Below are positions 45,397-55,252 of a DNA stretch of 64,000 bases, piece by piece. The position numbers were made by a program, and so were the translations under genes. Below the pieces are notes generated by a model. It searched no databases, was not told the origin of the DNA, and saw only the letters and a program-made list of their open reading frames with translations. Every line of letters starts with the position of its first letter. Within the stretch, counting starts at the first letter, position 1. The stretch is from Parapusillimonas granuli (GTDB lineage: Bacteria > Pseudomonadota > Gammaproteobacteria > Burkholderiales > Burkholderiaceae_B), in assembly GCF_013416525.1 (NCBI RefSeq), contig NZ_JACCEM010000009.1, positions 62,001 to 126,000 on the forward strand. Reading direction: 5' to 3'.

Positions 45397-48229
45397 GTTG
45401 CCGAAGCTCGCCGGCGCCGAACAGGTTGTCCACGCAGCGCCCGCAGATCGTGGGGTGTTCGGGGTCGCGCCCGACGTCCGCCCGGTGGTGCCAGCAGCGC
45501 TCGCATTTGGGCTGCCGGGTGGCCGCGACCTCGATGCGCAGTTCGCCGTCGCTGCGATGCACGGCGGCGCGCGATACGATCAGGACGAAGCGCAGGTCGT
45601 CTTGCAGGCTGTCCAGCAGTTCGTAGTCGCCCGGCCCGGCGTGGATGTCGACCTCGGCCGCGAGCGACGAGCCGATTTCCCCGGCGCTGCGCACTTCCTC
45701 GATGCGCCGCATGGTTTCGGCGCGGATCTCGCGCAGGCGCGCCCATTTGCGCATCAGGGCGTCCGGGTCGCCCTGGGCGGGCACGGCGTGGTAGAGCTCG
45801 GTGAAGATGGTGGCGATGTCGTCGCGGCCCGGGTGCAGGTCTTTCCAGGCTTCTTCGGCGGTGAACGACAGCACGGGCGCCAGCAGCTTGAGCAGCGTCT
45901 GCGTGACGTGGTGCACGGCGGTCTGCGCCGAGCGGCGCGCGATGCTGGTCTTGCCGGCGGTGTAGAGGCGGTCTTTCAGGACGTCCAGGTAGAAGGCGCC
46001 CAGGTCTTCCGAGCAGAAGATTTGCAGCCGGGAAATGGCCGGATGGAATTCGTAGCGCTCGTAGCCGGCCAGCACCTCGGCCTGCATGGCCGCCGTCATG
46101 GCCAGCGCGTAGCGGTCGATCTCGAACATCTGTTCGAGCGGAACGGCATCGCGCGCATGGTCGAAATCGCTGAGGTTGCCCAGCAGGAATTTCAAGGTGT
46201 TGCGGATGCGGCGATAGCCTTCCACCACGCGCTTGAGGATTTCGTCGGAAATCGACAGCTCGCCGGAATAGTCGGTGGAGGCCGTCCAGAGGCGCAGGAT
46301 TTCGGCGCCCAGGGTGTCGGAGACTTTCTGGGGCGCGACCACGTTGCCGACCGATTTGCTCATTTTGCGGCCCTGGCCGTCGACCACGAAGCCGTGGGTC
46401 AGCAAGGCCTTGTACGGGGGCCGGCCATACAGCATGCAGCCGGTGAGCAGCGAGGAATGGAACCAGCCGCGGTGCTGGTCGGAGCCTTCCAGATAGAGGT
46501 CGGCCGGCCAGGCGAGCTCGTCGGCGTGCGAACCGTTGATGGCGTGGTCCTGGCCGCCCAGCACGGTGGCGTGGGTGGTGCCGGAATCGAACCAGACGTC
46601 CAGCGTGTCGCGGTTTTTTTCGTACTGGTCCGCCTCGGCGCCGAGCAGTTCGGCCGGATCCAGCGACTGCCAGGCCTCGATGCCTTCTTTCTCGATGCGC
46701 TGCGCCACCTGTTCCATGAGCTCCGGGGTGCGCGGATGCAGCTCGCCGGTTTCTTTGTGGACGAAGAAGGCCATGGGCACGCCCCATTGGCGCTGGCGCG
46801 ACAGGGTCCAGTCGGGGCGGTTGGCGATCATGGCGTGCAGGCGCGCGCGGCCCCAGGCCGGGTAGAACGCGGTGTCTTCCACGCCCTTGAGGGCGGTTTC
46901 GCGCAGGGTCGGACCGGACTCGGGCTGGCGGTCCATGCCGGCGAACCATTGGCTGGTCGCGCGGTAGATGACCGGGGTCTTGTGCCGCCAGCAGTGCATG
47001 TAGCTGTGGGTGAGCGGCGCCGTGTGCAGCAAGGTGCCGGCGTCGCGCAGCGCGTCGACGATGAGCGGGTTGGCCTTCCAGATCATCAGCCCGCCGAACA
47101 GGGGCAGGCTGTCGGCGTAGTGGCCGTCGCCCTTGACGGGGTTGATGATCTGGTCGTCCGCCAGGCCGTGCGCTTTGCAGGACAGGAAGTCTTCCACGCC
47201 ATAGGCGGGCGACGAATGCACGACGCCCGTGCCGCTGTCCAGGGTGACGTATTCGCCCACATAGACCGGCGCGGTGCGCTGGTAGCCCGCGTGCGCGTCC
47301 CAGAGCGGGTGGCGGAACTCCAGCCCCGCGAGCGCGCCGCCCTTGGCCGTGGCGATTACGGAACCGCCGAGCTGCCATTCTTGCAGACAGGCCTCGACGC
47401 GGTCTTGCGCCAGCAGCAGCAGGGGGCCGGTATTGCGCCCGGCATCGAGCCGGACCAGGGCGTAGTCGAAGTCGGGGTGGACGTTGAGCGCCTGGTTGGC
47501 CGGCAGCGTCCAGGGCGTGGTGGTCCAGATGACGATGGCGCCTTCTTCCGCGGACGCCAGGCCGAAAGCCTGCGCCACCTTGGCGGGGTCGTCGAAGGGG
47601 AATGCCACGTAGACGGAGGGATCCTTGCGGTCGGCGTACTCGACTTCGGCTTCGGCCAGCGCCGAGCCGCAATCGAAGCACCAGTTCACCGGCTTGAGCC
47701 CGCGAAAGACATAGCCCTTCTGCATGATGCGCGACAGCGCCCGGAGCTCGTCGGCCTCGTTGCTGAAGTTCATGGTCAGATAGGGGCGTTCCCAGTCGCC
47801 CAGCACGCCCAGGCGCTTGAAGTCCTTGCGCTGGCGGTCTATTTGTTCATAGGCATAGGCGCGCGCCTTGGATTGCACTTCCGCCACGGGCAGGTGCTTG
47901 CCGTATTTCTTTTCGATCTGGATCTCGATGGGCATGCCGTGGCAGTCCCAGCCGGGCACGTAGACGGCGTCGAAGCCCGCCATGTTGCGGCTCTTGACGA
48001 TGATGTCCTTCAGGATCTTGTTGACCGCGTGGCCGATGTGGATGTCGCCGTTCGCGTACGGCGGCCCATCATGGAGAATGAACTTGGGGCGCCCCTTGCT
48101 GGCTTTCCGGATGGCGGCGTAGACCTTGTTTTCTTCCCACTCGGCGATCCAGCCGGGTTCGCGCTTGGCCAGGTCGCCGCGCATGGGGAAGGGGGTGTCG
48201 GGCAAGTTCAGGGTGTTTCTATAGTCCAT
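45389..48229 (-). CDS. ileS: Isoleucyl-tRNA synthetase
   Basis: 946 residues, class I synthetase. The HIGH motif is in [16 protein letters not shown] and KMSKS is in [11 protein letters not shown] large editing domain lies between, and the C-terminal zinc-binding cysteines appear as [12 protein letters not shown] and CGRC. ATG 48229 ([16 protein letters not shown]) was chosen; an upstream in-frame start at 48262 overlaps more of ribF. The gene overlaps ribF by 11 bp and lspA by 8 bp, so ribF-ileS-lspA form one tightly packed transcript. Confidence 0.97.
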   Translation of the reverse strand: MDYRNTLNLPDTPFPMRGDLAKREPGWIAEWEENKVYAAIRKASKGRPKFILHDGPPYANGDIHIGHAVNKILKDIIVKSRNMAGFDAVYVPGWDCHGMPIEIQIEKKYGKHLPVAEVQSKARAYAYEQIDRQRKDFKRLGVLGDWERPYLTMNFSNEADELRALSRIMQKGYVFRGLKPVNWCFDCGSALAEAEVEYADRKDPSVYVAFPFDDPAKVAQAFGLASAEEGAIVIWTTTPWTLPANQALNVHPDFDYALVRLDAGRNTGPLLLLAQDRVEACLQEWQLGGSVIATAKGGALAGLEFRHPLWDAHAGYQRTAPVYVGEYVTLDSGTGVVHSSPAYGVEDFLSCKAHGLADDQIINPVKGDGHYADSLPLFGGLMIWKANPLIVDALRDAGTLLHTAPLTHSYMHCWRHKTPVIYRATSQWFAGMDRQPESGPTLRETALKGVEDTAFYPAWGRARLHAMIANRPDWTLSRQRQWGVPMAFFVHKETGELHPRTPELMEQVAQRIEKEGIEAWQSLDPAELLGAEADQYEKNRDTLDVWFDSGTTHATVLGGQDHAINGSHADELAWPADLYLEGSDQHRGWFHSSLLTGCMLYGRPPYKALLTHGFVVDGQGRKMSKSVGNVVAPQKVSDTLGAEILRLWTASTDYSGELSISDEILKRVVEGYRRIRNTLKFLLGNLSDFDHARDAVPLEQMFEIDRYALAMTAAMQAEVLAGYERYEFHPAISRLQIFCSEDLGAFYLDVLKDRLYTAGKTSIARRSAQTAVHHVTQTLLKLLAPVLSFTAEEAWKDLHPGRDDIATIFTELYHAVPAQGDPDALMRKWARLREIRAETMRRIEEVRSAGEIGSSLAAEVDIHAGPGDYELLDSLQDDLRFVLIVSRAAVHRSDGELRIEVAATRQPKCERCWHHRADVGRDPEHPTICGRCVDNLFGAGELRQHA

Positions 48230-49184
48230 GGAAGGCGAAATGGTCGCGAGCGCTTTGCGCATCCTGTTCGATGGCAGCGATCATAGTGGGAAGGTCGGGG
48301 AATTTTTCTTCGTCCCGCAGGTATTCAAGAAATTCAACACACGTGAGTTTACCGTATGCGTCCACCCTGCGGTCGAGCAGGTGGACCTCCAGCAGCAGCC
48401 TGCCGCCGCTGCTCACGGTGGGCCGCACGCCCAGGCTGGCGACGCCCGCCATGGGTTTGTCCCCCAGGCCATGGACCTGGACGACGTACACGCCGGAGCG
48501 CAAAGCGCATTGCGCCGGGACCCGCAGGTTCAGGGTGGGAAAACCGATGCTGCGGCCCAGTTTCTGCCCGTGCACCACATGGCCGCTGATGCGGTAGGCG
48601 TGCCCCAGCAGATGGCGGGCGCGTTCCAGGTTGCCGACCGCCAGGGCGGTGCGCAATTCGGAACTGGAGATGCGATGGCCGTGCTCGTCGGCCACGTCGG
48701 CGATGGTCTCGACTTCGAACCCGTATTCGCGCCCGGAGCGGCGCAGCAGTTCGATGTCGCCGCTGCGCTTGTGGCCGTAGCGGAAGTCCTCGCCCACCAG
48801 CAGCCAGCGGGTGTTCAGGCCGCCCACCAGCAGACGGCCGATGAAGTCCTCGGCGGACATGTCCGCCAGGCGGTGGTCGAAACGCTGCAGCGCGATCTGT
48901 TCTATGCCGTGGCGGGCCAGGGTGGAGAGCTTGTCGCGCAGGCTGTTGATCTGGGTGGGCACGAGTTCCGGGCGCCGGCCCCGGAGCGCGAAAAAGGCGC
49001 GGGGATGCGGCGAGAAAGTCATGACGGCGGACGCCAGGCCGCGTTCCAGCGCGGTCTGGCGCACCCGCGCGAGTATCGCCTGGTGCCCGCGGTGGACACC
49101 GTCGAAGTTGCCGATGGTTACCGCGCTTGGGCGCTGGCTGTCGTGGCGCGGCAGGGTGCGGTAGATGGTAGAAGAGTTTTTCAC
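48219..49184 (-). CDS. ribF: Bifunctional riboflavin kinase/FAD synthetase
   Basis: 321 residues. The N-terminal FAD synthetase has [16 protein letters not shown], a nucleotidyltransferase motif, and [13 protein letters not shown]. The C-terminal riboflavin kinase has [14 protein letters not shown] and [21 protein letters not shown]. It makes FMN and then FAD. The gene is divergent from purN with only 48 bp between the start codons and is the first gene of the ribF-ileS-lspA-coaBC-dut group. Confidence 0.96.
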   Translation of the reverse strand: MKNSSTIYRTLPRHDSQRPSAVTIGNFDGVHRGHQAILARVRQTALERGLASAVMTFSPHPRAFFALRGRRPELVPTQINSLRDKLSTLARHGIEQIALQRFDHRLADMSAEDFIGRLLVGGLNTRWLLVGEDFRYGHKRSGDIELLRRSGREYGFEVETIADVADEHGHRISSSELRTALAVGNLERARHLLGHAYRISGHVVHGQKLGRSIGFPTLNLRVPAQCALRSGVYVVQVHGLGDKPMAGVASLGVRPTVSSGGRLLLEVHLLDRRVDAYGKLTCVEFLEYLRDEEKFPDLPTMIAAIEQDAQSARDHFAFHGL

Positions 49185-49232
49185 ACCCGAGAGTTTACAA
49201 TTTTGTATTGCTTCAACTCAGGAATTATAGTC

Positions 49233-49925
49233 TTGAACCCCACTTTTCCTACGGGATGCCGCTTCGTCGTCCTGATTTCGGGCCGCGGGTCGAACATGCA
49301 GGCCATCGTCAACGCGCTGCGGGAACGGGCGCTGCCGGCCGAGGTTTGCGCGGTGATCGCCAACCGGGCCGATGCCGCCGGGCTGGCCTGGGCGCGGCAG
49401 CAGGGCCTGGCCACCCAGGTGGTCGCGCATCGCGACTATGCCAGCCGCGACGACTTCGACGCGGCGCTCGCCGCCGCCATCGACGCGCACGATCCGCACT
49501 ATGTGCTGCTGGCCGGCTTCATGCGCGTGCTGACCCCCGCCTTCGTTGAACGGTACAATGGCCGGCTCATCAATATACATCCCTCGTTGCTGCCGGCCTT
49601 TCCGGGGCTGCACACGCACCAGCAGGCGCTCGCCATGGGCGTGCAGTGGCATGGCTGCACCATCCATTTCGTCACGCCCGTGCTGGATTACGGACCCGTG
49701 ATCGCGCAGGGCGTGGTGCCGGTGCTGGCGGGCGACACGCCGGACCGCCTGGCCGCGCGCGTGCTGGGCGTGGAGCATCGGATGTATGCCGAGGTGGCGG
49801 GCTGGCTGGCCGAAGGGCGGGTAGCGCTGGACGCCATGCAGCGCGTGCAGGTCCGGGGCGTCGCCAGCCGTGCTTTCGTGCTGACGCCCGACGGCGTCGA
49901 ATCTTCAGAAGGTCGTTATGAATAA
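49233..49925 (+). CDS. purN: Phosphoribosylglycinamide formyltransferase
   Basis: 230 residues. The substrate loop SGRGSNMQAIV is near residue 16. The catalytic set is seen as GRLINIHPSLLPAFPG (Asn, His) and HFVTPVLDYGPVI (Asp). It transfers a formyl group in purine synthesis. The only start before the active-site loop is TTG at 49233, with agga 9 bp upstream. A -10-like tatagt (49226-49231) sits just before it, so the transcript start is unclear. It overlaps the RsmB-like gene by 8 bp. Confidence 0.92.
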   Translation: MNPTFPTGCRFVVLISGRGSNMQAIVNALRERALPAEVCAVIANRADAAGLAWARQQGLATQVVAHRDYASRDDFDAALAAAIDAHDPHYVLLAGFMRVLTPAFVERYNGRLINIHPSLLPAFPGLHTHQQALAMGVQWHGCTIHFVTPVLDYGPVIAQGVVPVLAGDTPDRLAARVLGVEHRMYAEVAGWLAEGRVALDAMQRVQVRGVASRAFVLTPDGVESSEGRYE

Positions 49926-51324
49926 TGCAGAGAAGCCGCGCCGCGGCCGGGAACGAAACACCGCCACGGCGGCGCGCGACGAGGCGCGACGGGGCCGGGC
50001 GCCGGCGCGTCCGGCCCCCGGCCGGCCCGCCGCCGGCCCGGGCGAGCGCCCCTTCGTGCTGGCGGCCGTGCGCATCGAGCAGGTGCGCGCGGTCCTGGGG
50101 GAAGTCCTGCAATGGGAATTCCCGGCGGACGCGGTGCTGTCGCGCTGGCTGAAGGCGCACCCCAAGCTGGGCGTGCGCGACCGGGGGGAAGTGGCCGAGG
50201 CCGTATACGACGTGCTGCGCAATCTGCGCCGCTACCGGCAGTTCGCCGAAAGCGGCGCCGGCCCGGCCACCCGGCGCCTGGCCATATTGGGCCTGGCCGC
50301 CGTCATGGACGCGTCCGTGCTGGACGCCGGCCTGGAAGAGCACGAACGCCATTGGCTGGCCCACGTGCGTTCCCTGGACGTCCGCGGCCTGGCCCGCGCG
50401 GTGCGGGACAGCCTGCCCGACTGGCTGGACGAGAAGCTGTCCACGCTGGAAGATCCCGATGCGCTGATCCAGGCGCTGAACCGGCCGGCGCCGCTGGACT
50501 TGCGCGTGAACCCCATGCGGGTCGAGCGCGCCGAGATGCTCAAGCAGCTGCGCAGCGGCCCGGCCTTGCGCTACGACCCGCAGCCCACGCCGTACTCGCC
50601 CTGGGGCATCCGCATGCAGGGCCGCCCGCCGGTGAACCGCTGGCCCATGTTCGAGAAAGGCGAAATCGAGGTCCAGGACGAGGGCAGCCAGATCCTGGCG
50701 GCGCTGGTGGCGCCGCGCCGCAGCGAGATGATCATCGACTATTGCGCGGGGGCGGGCGGCAAGACGCTGCTGATCGGCGCGCTCATGCGCTCCACGGGGC
50801 GGCTGTATGCGTTCGACGTCTCCGCCGCGCGGCTGGCGCGGGCCAAGCCGCGCTTCGCCCGCAGCGGGCTGTCCAACATCGTGCCGGTCGTGATCGACCC
50901 CGACAACGACCAGCGGGTCAAGCGCCTGCGCGGCAAGGCCCATCGGGTGCTGGTCGATGCGCCCTGCAGCGGCCTGGGCACGCTGCGGCGCAATCCCGAC
51001 CTGAAATGGCGGCAGCACCCCGAATCGCTGGCCGCGCTGAAGGAGACCCAGGCGAAGATACTGGCCCAGGCGGCGCGCTGCGTGGCGCCGGGCGGCAGGC
51101 TCATCTACGCCACTTGCAGCATCCTGCCCGAGGAAAATGAAGAGCAAGTTAAGGCGTTTTTGGCGGAAAATCCCGAATTTACGCTGCTCGATGCCGCCAA
51201 AATCGCCGCCGATCGTTGTGAAAATCTGACACTGCAAGGCCCGTTTCTGAACATGCGGCCCGACCGCCATGGCACGGACGGCTTTTTCGCCGCGGTAATG
51301 GAGCGCTCCAAGCCCGAAAATTGA
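49918..51324 (+). CDS. RsmB/NOP2-family RNA m5C methyltransferase
   Basis: 468 residues. A basic, Arg/Ala-rich first 45 residues are followed by a NusB-like helical region (about 50-150) and a class I SAM-binding domain from about 250. Motifs include YCAGAGGKTLLIGALM (SAM binding), DAPCSGLGTLRRNPD with one catalytic Cys and YATCSILPEENEEQV with the second. This is the RsmB architecture (16S rRNA C967), although other RsmB-like enzymes cannot be excluded. It overlaps purN by 8 bp. Confidence 0.9.
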   Translation: MNNAEKPRRGRERNTATAARDEARRGRAPARPAPGRPAAGPGERPFVLAAVRIEQVRAVLGEVLQWEFPADAVLSRWLKAHPKLGVRDRGEVAEAVYDVLRNLRRYRQFAESGAGPATRRLAILGLAAVMDASVLDAGLEEHERHWLAHVRSLDVRGLARAVRDSLPDWLDEKLSTLEDPDALIQALNRPAPLDLRVNPMRVERAEMLKQLRSGPALRYDPQPTPYSPWGIRMQGRPPVNRWPMFEKGEIEVQDEGSQILAALVAPRRSEMIIDYCAGAGGKTLLIGALMRSTGRLYAFDVSAARLARAKPRFARSGLSNIVPVVIDPDNDQRVKRLRGKAHRVLVDAPCSGLGTLRRNPDLKWRQHPESLAALKETQAKILAQAARCVAPGGRLIYATCSILPEENEEQVKAFLAENPEFTLLDAAKIAADRCENLTLQGPFLNMRPDRHGTDGFFAAVMERSKPEN

Positions 51325-51431
51325 TGCAAATCAATTGATCCATCTTAAGTCCAAGTTGAAATTTAGCTGTCATATCAAGGACAAGTGGGCTAAACTTTTG
51401 TTGTTCTAACACTAGGCCTTTATAAGGGTTT

Positions 51432-52646
51432 ATGGACCAAATACTCAATTTCCTGTCGGGCGGCTTCCTGCAACTTCCGTGGTGGAAGGTCGTCCTGGTC
51501 ACGCTCGTCCTGACACACATCACCATCGTGTCGGTAACCATCTTCCTGCACCGCAGTCAAACCCACCGGGGCCTGGATCTTCACCCCGCCGTCATGCATT
51601 TCTTCCGCTTCTGGCTGTGGCTGACGACCGGCATGGTCACGAAGGAATGGGTCGCCATACACCGCAAGCACCACGCTTTCGTCGAACGCGAGGGCGACCC
51701 GCATTCGCCCATGGTGTACGGCATAGGCAAGGTTTTCTTCCGCGGCGCGGAACTCTACCGCGACGAAGCCGCCAACGCCGAGACCATCAAGCGTTTCGGC
51801 CACGGCACGCCCGACGACTGGCTCGAGCGCAACATCTATTCCAAGCACAGCGTGCTGGGCGTGATGATCATGCTGGCCATCGACCTGGCGCTTTTCGGCG
51901 CCCTGGGCCTCACCGTCTGGGCCGTGCAGATGGCCTGGATCCCGTTCTGGGCGGCGGGCGTCGTCAACGGCCTGGGCCACTACATCGGCTACCGCAACTA
52001 CGCCAGCCCCGACACCAGCACCAACGTCATGCCCATCGGCATCATCATCGGCGGCGAAGAATTCCACAACAACCACCACGCGCACGGCACCTCGGCCAAG
52101 TTTTCCGCAAAGTGGTGGGAATTCGACATCGGCTGGTTCTACATCTGCATACTGCGCTTCTTCAGGCTGGCCACGGTGCGCCGCGTCGCGCCCAAGCTCA
52201 AGCTCGACCCGGCCAAGAACACGGTCGACCTCGACACCCTGCAGGGCGTGATCACGCATCGCTACGAGATCATGGCGCGCTACACCGAGCTGGTCAAGAA
52301 GGCGGCGGCCGAAGAGCTCAACAAGCTGAAATCCACCCGCAAGCAGGGTAGCCCCGATTGCGGCTGGACCATGCTCAAGCGCGCCCGCAAGCTGCTCGTC
52401 AGCCGCAGCGACGACACCAAGCTGGAACCCGCCCAGCGTGCCGAACTCGACAACGTGCTCGCCCAAAGCCAGTCCCTGTCCACCCTGGTGCAAATGCGCC
52501 GCGAACTCGTGCGCCTTTGGGAAAGCTCCAGCGCCAGCAGCGAACAGCTGCTGGCCGACCTGCAGGCATGGTGCCAGCGGGCGCAACAAAGCGGTATCGA
52601 AGGCCTCGAGCAGTTTGCTTATCGTCTGCGCCGCTACGCGGCATGA
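51432..52646 (+). CDS. Membrane acyl-CoA/acyl-lipid fatty acid desaturase
   Basis: 404 residues. The three His boxes of the di-iron site are HRSQTH, HRKHH and HNNHH, at about residues 37, 74 and 214. Hydrophobic pairs flank them (VVLVTLVLTHITIVSVTIF; about 137-185). The C-terminal 120 residues are charged and helical, longer than in small desaturases. It probably introduces a cis double bond in membrane fatty acids. The 107-bp upstream region is AT rich and probably holds a regulated promoter. Its stop overlaps the helicase ATG (ATGA). Confidence 0.93.
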   Translation: MDQILNFLSGGFLQLPWWKVVLVTLVLTHITIVSVTIFLHRSQTHRGLDLHPAVMHFFRFWLWLTTGMVTKEWVAIHRKHHAFVEREGDPHSPMVYGIGKVFFRGAELYRDEAANAETIKRFGHGTPDDWLERNIYSKHSVLGVMIMLAIDLALFGALGLTVWAVQMAWIPFWAAGVVNGLGHYIGYRNYASPDTSTNVMPIGIIIGGEEFHNNHHAHGTSAKFSAKWWEFDIGWFYICILRFFRLATVRRVAPKLKLDPAKNTVDLDTLQGVITHRYEIMARYTELVKKAAAEELNKLKSTRKQGSPDCGWTMLKRARKLLVSRSDDTKLEPAQRAELDNVLAQSQSLSTLVQMRRELVRLWESSSASSEQLLADLQAWCQRAQQSGIEGLEQFAYRLRRYAA

Positions 52647-54922
52647 TGCTGGATAAGCTCAATCCCCAGCAACAAGCCGCCGTCACCCTCCCTCCCGCGC
52701 ATGCCCTGGTTCTGGCCGGCGCGGGCAGCGGCAAGACCCGGGTCCTCACGACCCGCATGGCCTGGCTGATACAAACCGGCCAGGCCAGCCCATATGGCCT
52801 GATGGCGGTCACCTTCACCAACAAATCCGCGCGCGAGATGCTCACGCGCCTGTCCGCGCTGCTGCCCATCAACACGCGCGGCCTGTGGGTGGGAACCTTC
52901 CATGGCCTGTGCAACCGCCTGCTGCGCGCGCACCACCGCGACGCCGGCCTGCCGCAGACCTTCCAGATCCTGGACGGCGCGGATCAGCTGGCGGCGATCA
53001 AGCGCCTGCTGAAGGCCGCGAACATCGACGACGACAAGTTCCCGCCGCGCGACGTGCAGCGCTTCATCAACGGCGCCAAGGAAGAAGGCCGGCGCCCCGG
53101 CGACCTGGAGGCCTGGGACCCGCACCGCAAGCGCCTGATCGAAATCTACGTGCTGTACCAGGAGCAGTGCGAGCGCGAGGGCGTGGTGGACTTCGCCGAG
53201 CTCCTGCTGCGCGCCTACGAGCTCTTGCAGCGCAATGCCCCGGTGCGCGAACACTACCAGCGCCGCTTCCGCCATATCCTGGTGGACGAGTTCCAGGACA
53301 CGAACACGCTGCAGTACCGGTGGCTGACCCTGTTGGCGGGCGGCGGAGCGGCGGTGTTCGCGGTGGGCGACGACGACCAGTCCATTTATGCCTTCCGCGG
53401 CGCGAACGTGGGGAACATGTCCGACTTCGAGCGCGACTATGCCCGCGGCAACGTCATCCGGCTCGAACAGAACTACCGTTCCTACGGCCACATCCTGGAT
53501 GCGGCCAATGCCCTGATCGCGCACAACAGCGTGCGCCTGGGCAAGAACCTCTGGACGGAGCAGGGCGAGGGCGAGCCGGTGCGGGTGGTGGAGCAGCCCT
53601 CCGACGCGCTCGAAGCGCAATGGGTGATCGATGAAATCAAGGCCTTGATCAACGACGGCCCGCGCAGCCAGATCGCGGTGCTGTACCGCAGCAACGCGCA
53701 GTCCCGCATCATCGAGCACGCGCTGTTTTCAGCGGGCGTGCCATACAAGGTCTATGGCGGCCTGCGCTTCTTCGAGCGTCAGGAGGTCAAGCACGCGCTG
53801 GCCTATCTGCGGCTGATGGACAACCCGCATGACGACACGTCCTGGCTGCGGGTGGTGAATTTCCCCGTGCGCGGCATCGGCGCCCGCACGCTGGAGCAGC
53901 TTGCCGATCTTGCGCGCGAGCAGAGCTCCAGCCTGTTTCGCGCCGTTCCCATGATGGCGGGCAAGGGGGGCGCCAACCTGGCCAGGTTCGCTCGCCTGAT
54001 CGAGGAAATGGCGCACGAGGCGCAAGTGCTCACGCTGCCCGAACTGGTGGAGCACGTGATACACCACAGCGGGCTCATGGCGCACTACCAGCAGGACCGC
54101 GAGGGCGCGGACCGCATCGAGAACCTGCGGGAATTGATCAACGCCGCCGCGGCTTTCGTGGCGGAGGAAAACTTCGAAGGCCTGCCGGCGGGGCGCATCC
54201 CCGACGACGCGCTCGGCGCGCAAGCCTTGTCGGCCGACCCCGAGGCGCTGGCCGCCGTGGCGCCCATGTCGCCGCTCGCCGCCTTCCTGACGCACGCTTC
54301 GCTGGAAGCGGGCGACAACCAAGCGCAGGCGGGGCAGGACGCCGTCCAGCTGATGACGGTGCACGCGGCCAAGGGGCTGGAATTCGATGCGGTATTCATC
54401 ACCGGGGTGGAAGAGGGGCTGTTTCCGCACGAGAACAGCCTGCTGGAGGCCGCCGGCCTGGAGGAAGAGCGCCGCCTGATGTATGTGGCGATCACGCGGG
54501 CGCGCGAGCGGCTGTACCTGACGCTGGCGCAGAGCCGGATGCTGCATGGGCAAACGCGCTATGCGCTGCGTTCGCGCTTTCTGGACGAAATACCCGAGGA
54601 ACATCTGAAGTGGCTGACGCCGCGCGAGGCGGCGCATGTGGCCCGCCAGGAAAGCTGGGGCGGCGCGTTCCGCCGCGGGCGGTCGTTCGCCGGGTCGGAG
54701 GGCGACAGCATCGCGCCGAGGGCGCCGCGCAGTTTCAGCAGCGGGGTGACGGTGGGGGACAAGATGTTCCGTATCGGCACGGGCGTGCGCCATGCCAAGT
54801 TCGGGGACGGGACGGTGATTGCGTTGAGCGGGACGGGTCAGGATGCGCAGGCGCAGATCCAGTTCCGCGAAGTCGGGATGAAGACGTTGGCTTTGGGAGT
54901 GGCCAAGCTGGATATTCTTTGA
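52643..54922 (+). CDS. uvrD: UvrD/PcrA-type DNA helicase
   Basis: 759 residues, SF1A helicase. Motif I is LAGAGSGKTR, motif II VDEFQDTN, motif III GDDDQSIYAFRGA, motif IV LEQNYRS and motif V TVHAAKGLEFD. The C-terminal tail ends in a Tudor-like region (KFGDGTVIALSG, about 725-757), as in UvrD/PcrA. It unwinds DNA 3' to 5' in excision and mismatch repair. Its ATG lies inside the desaturase stop, so the two genes are translationally coupled, an unexpected partner. Confidence 0.93.
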   Translation: MMLDKLNPQQQAAVTLPPAHALVLAGAGSGKTRVLTTRMAWLIQTGQASPYGLMAVTFTNKSAREMLTRLSALLPINTRGLWVGTFHGLCNRLLRAHHRDAGLPQTFQILDGADQLAAIKRLLKAANIDDDKFPPRDVQRFINGAKEEGRRPGDLEAWDPHRKRLIEIYVLYQEQCEREGVVDFAELLLRAYELLQRNAPVREHYQRRFRHILVDEFQDTNTLQYRWLTLLAGGGAAVFAVGDDDQSIYAFRGANVGNMSDFERDYARGNVIRLEQNYRSYGHILDAANALIAHNSVRLGKNLWTEQGEGEPVRVVEQPSDALEAQWVIDEIKALINDGPRSQIAVLYRSNAQSRIIEHALFSAGVPYKVYGGLRFFERQEVKHALAYLRLMDNPHDDTSWLRVVNFPVRGIGARTLEQLADLAREQSSSLFRAVPMMAGKGGANLARFARLIEEMAHEAQVLTLPELVEHVIHHSGLMAHYQQDREGADRIENLRELINAAAAFVAEENFEGLPAGRIPDDALGAQALSADPEALAAVAPMSPLAAFLTHASLEAGDNQAQAGQDAVQLMTVHAAKGLEFDAVFITGVEEGLFPHENSLLEAAGLEEERRLMYVAITRARERLYLTLAQSRMLHGQTRYALRSRFLDEIPEEHLKWLTPREAAHVARQESWGGAFRRGRSFAGSEGDSIAPRAPRSFSSGVTVGDKMFRIGTGVRHAKFGDGTVIALSGTGQDAQAQIQFREVGMKTLALGVAKLDIL

Positions 54923-55033
54923 CGGCGGCAGGCGGCCAACCCGGCAACGGGGATGTAGTTTTTTACGCAAATGCGTCTAATCATCACTAAATATGGCGTA
55001 GAATCAACAGGCCCCCACACTGAGGTCAGCAAC

Positions 55034-55252
55034 ATGCAGAAGCCTGTCGCGCCGTCATTATGCGAGTCGTGCCATAGCATCAATCGCGCTCCGCATCAGA
55101 ACATGAGACACCAGGGCATACGCCAAGCCGCGTCCAGCAACGGCGCGCAGGAGCGTCAATACCGCTGCGTGGCCTGCAACGCCATATGGGTGGAGCCCAT
55201 CGACAGGTGGGGAATCAGCGGCGGCTTCCGGCTGCTGCCGAACGTCAAGTAA
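55034..55252 (+). CDS. Small CxxC protein, hypothetical
   Basis: 72 residues from ATG 55034, with gagg upstream. Two Cys pairs, CESCHSI at about residues 11-17 and YRCVACNAIW near residue 49, could form a zinc ribbon. A conserved-looking RWGISGGFRLLP tail follows. A start at 54971 would extend it to 93 residues. I do not recognise a family. Its 3' end overlaps the ABC-F gene on the other strand by 8 bp. It lies about 110 bp after the helicase gene. Confidence 0.65.
   Translation: MQKPVAPSLCESCHSINRAPHQNMRHQGIRQAASSNGAQERQYRCVACNAIWVEPIDRWGISGGFRLLPNVK

Noticed and set aside
45287-48286. A 999-codon open frame on the plus strand opposite ileS
   Set aside because: It is antisense to the complete ileS gene, which has all synthetase motifs. 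Long antisense frames are expected in DNA of this GC content, and the translated product shows no domain.
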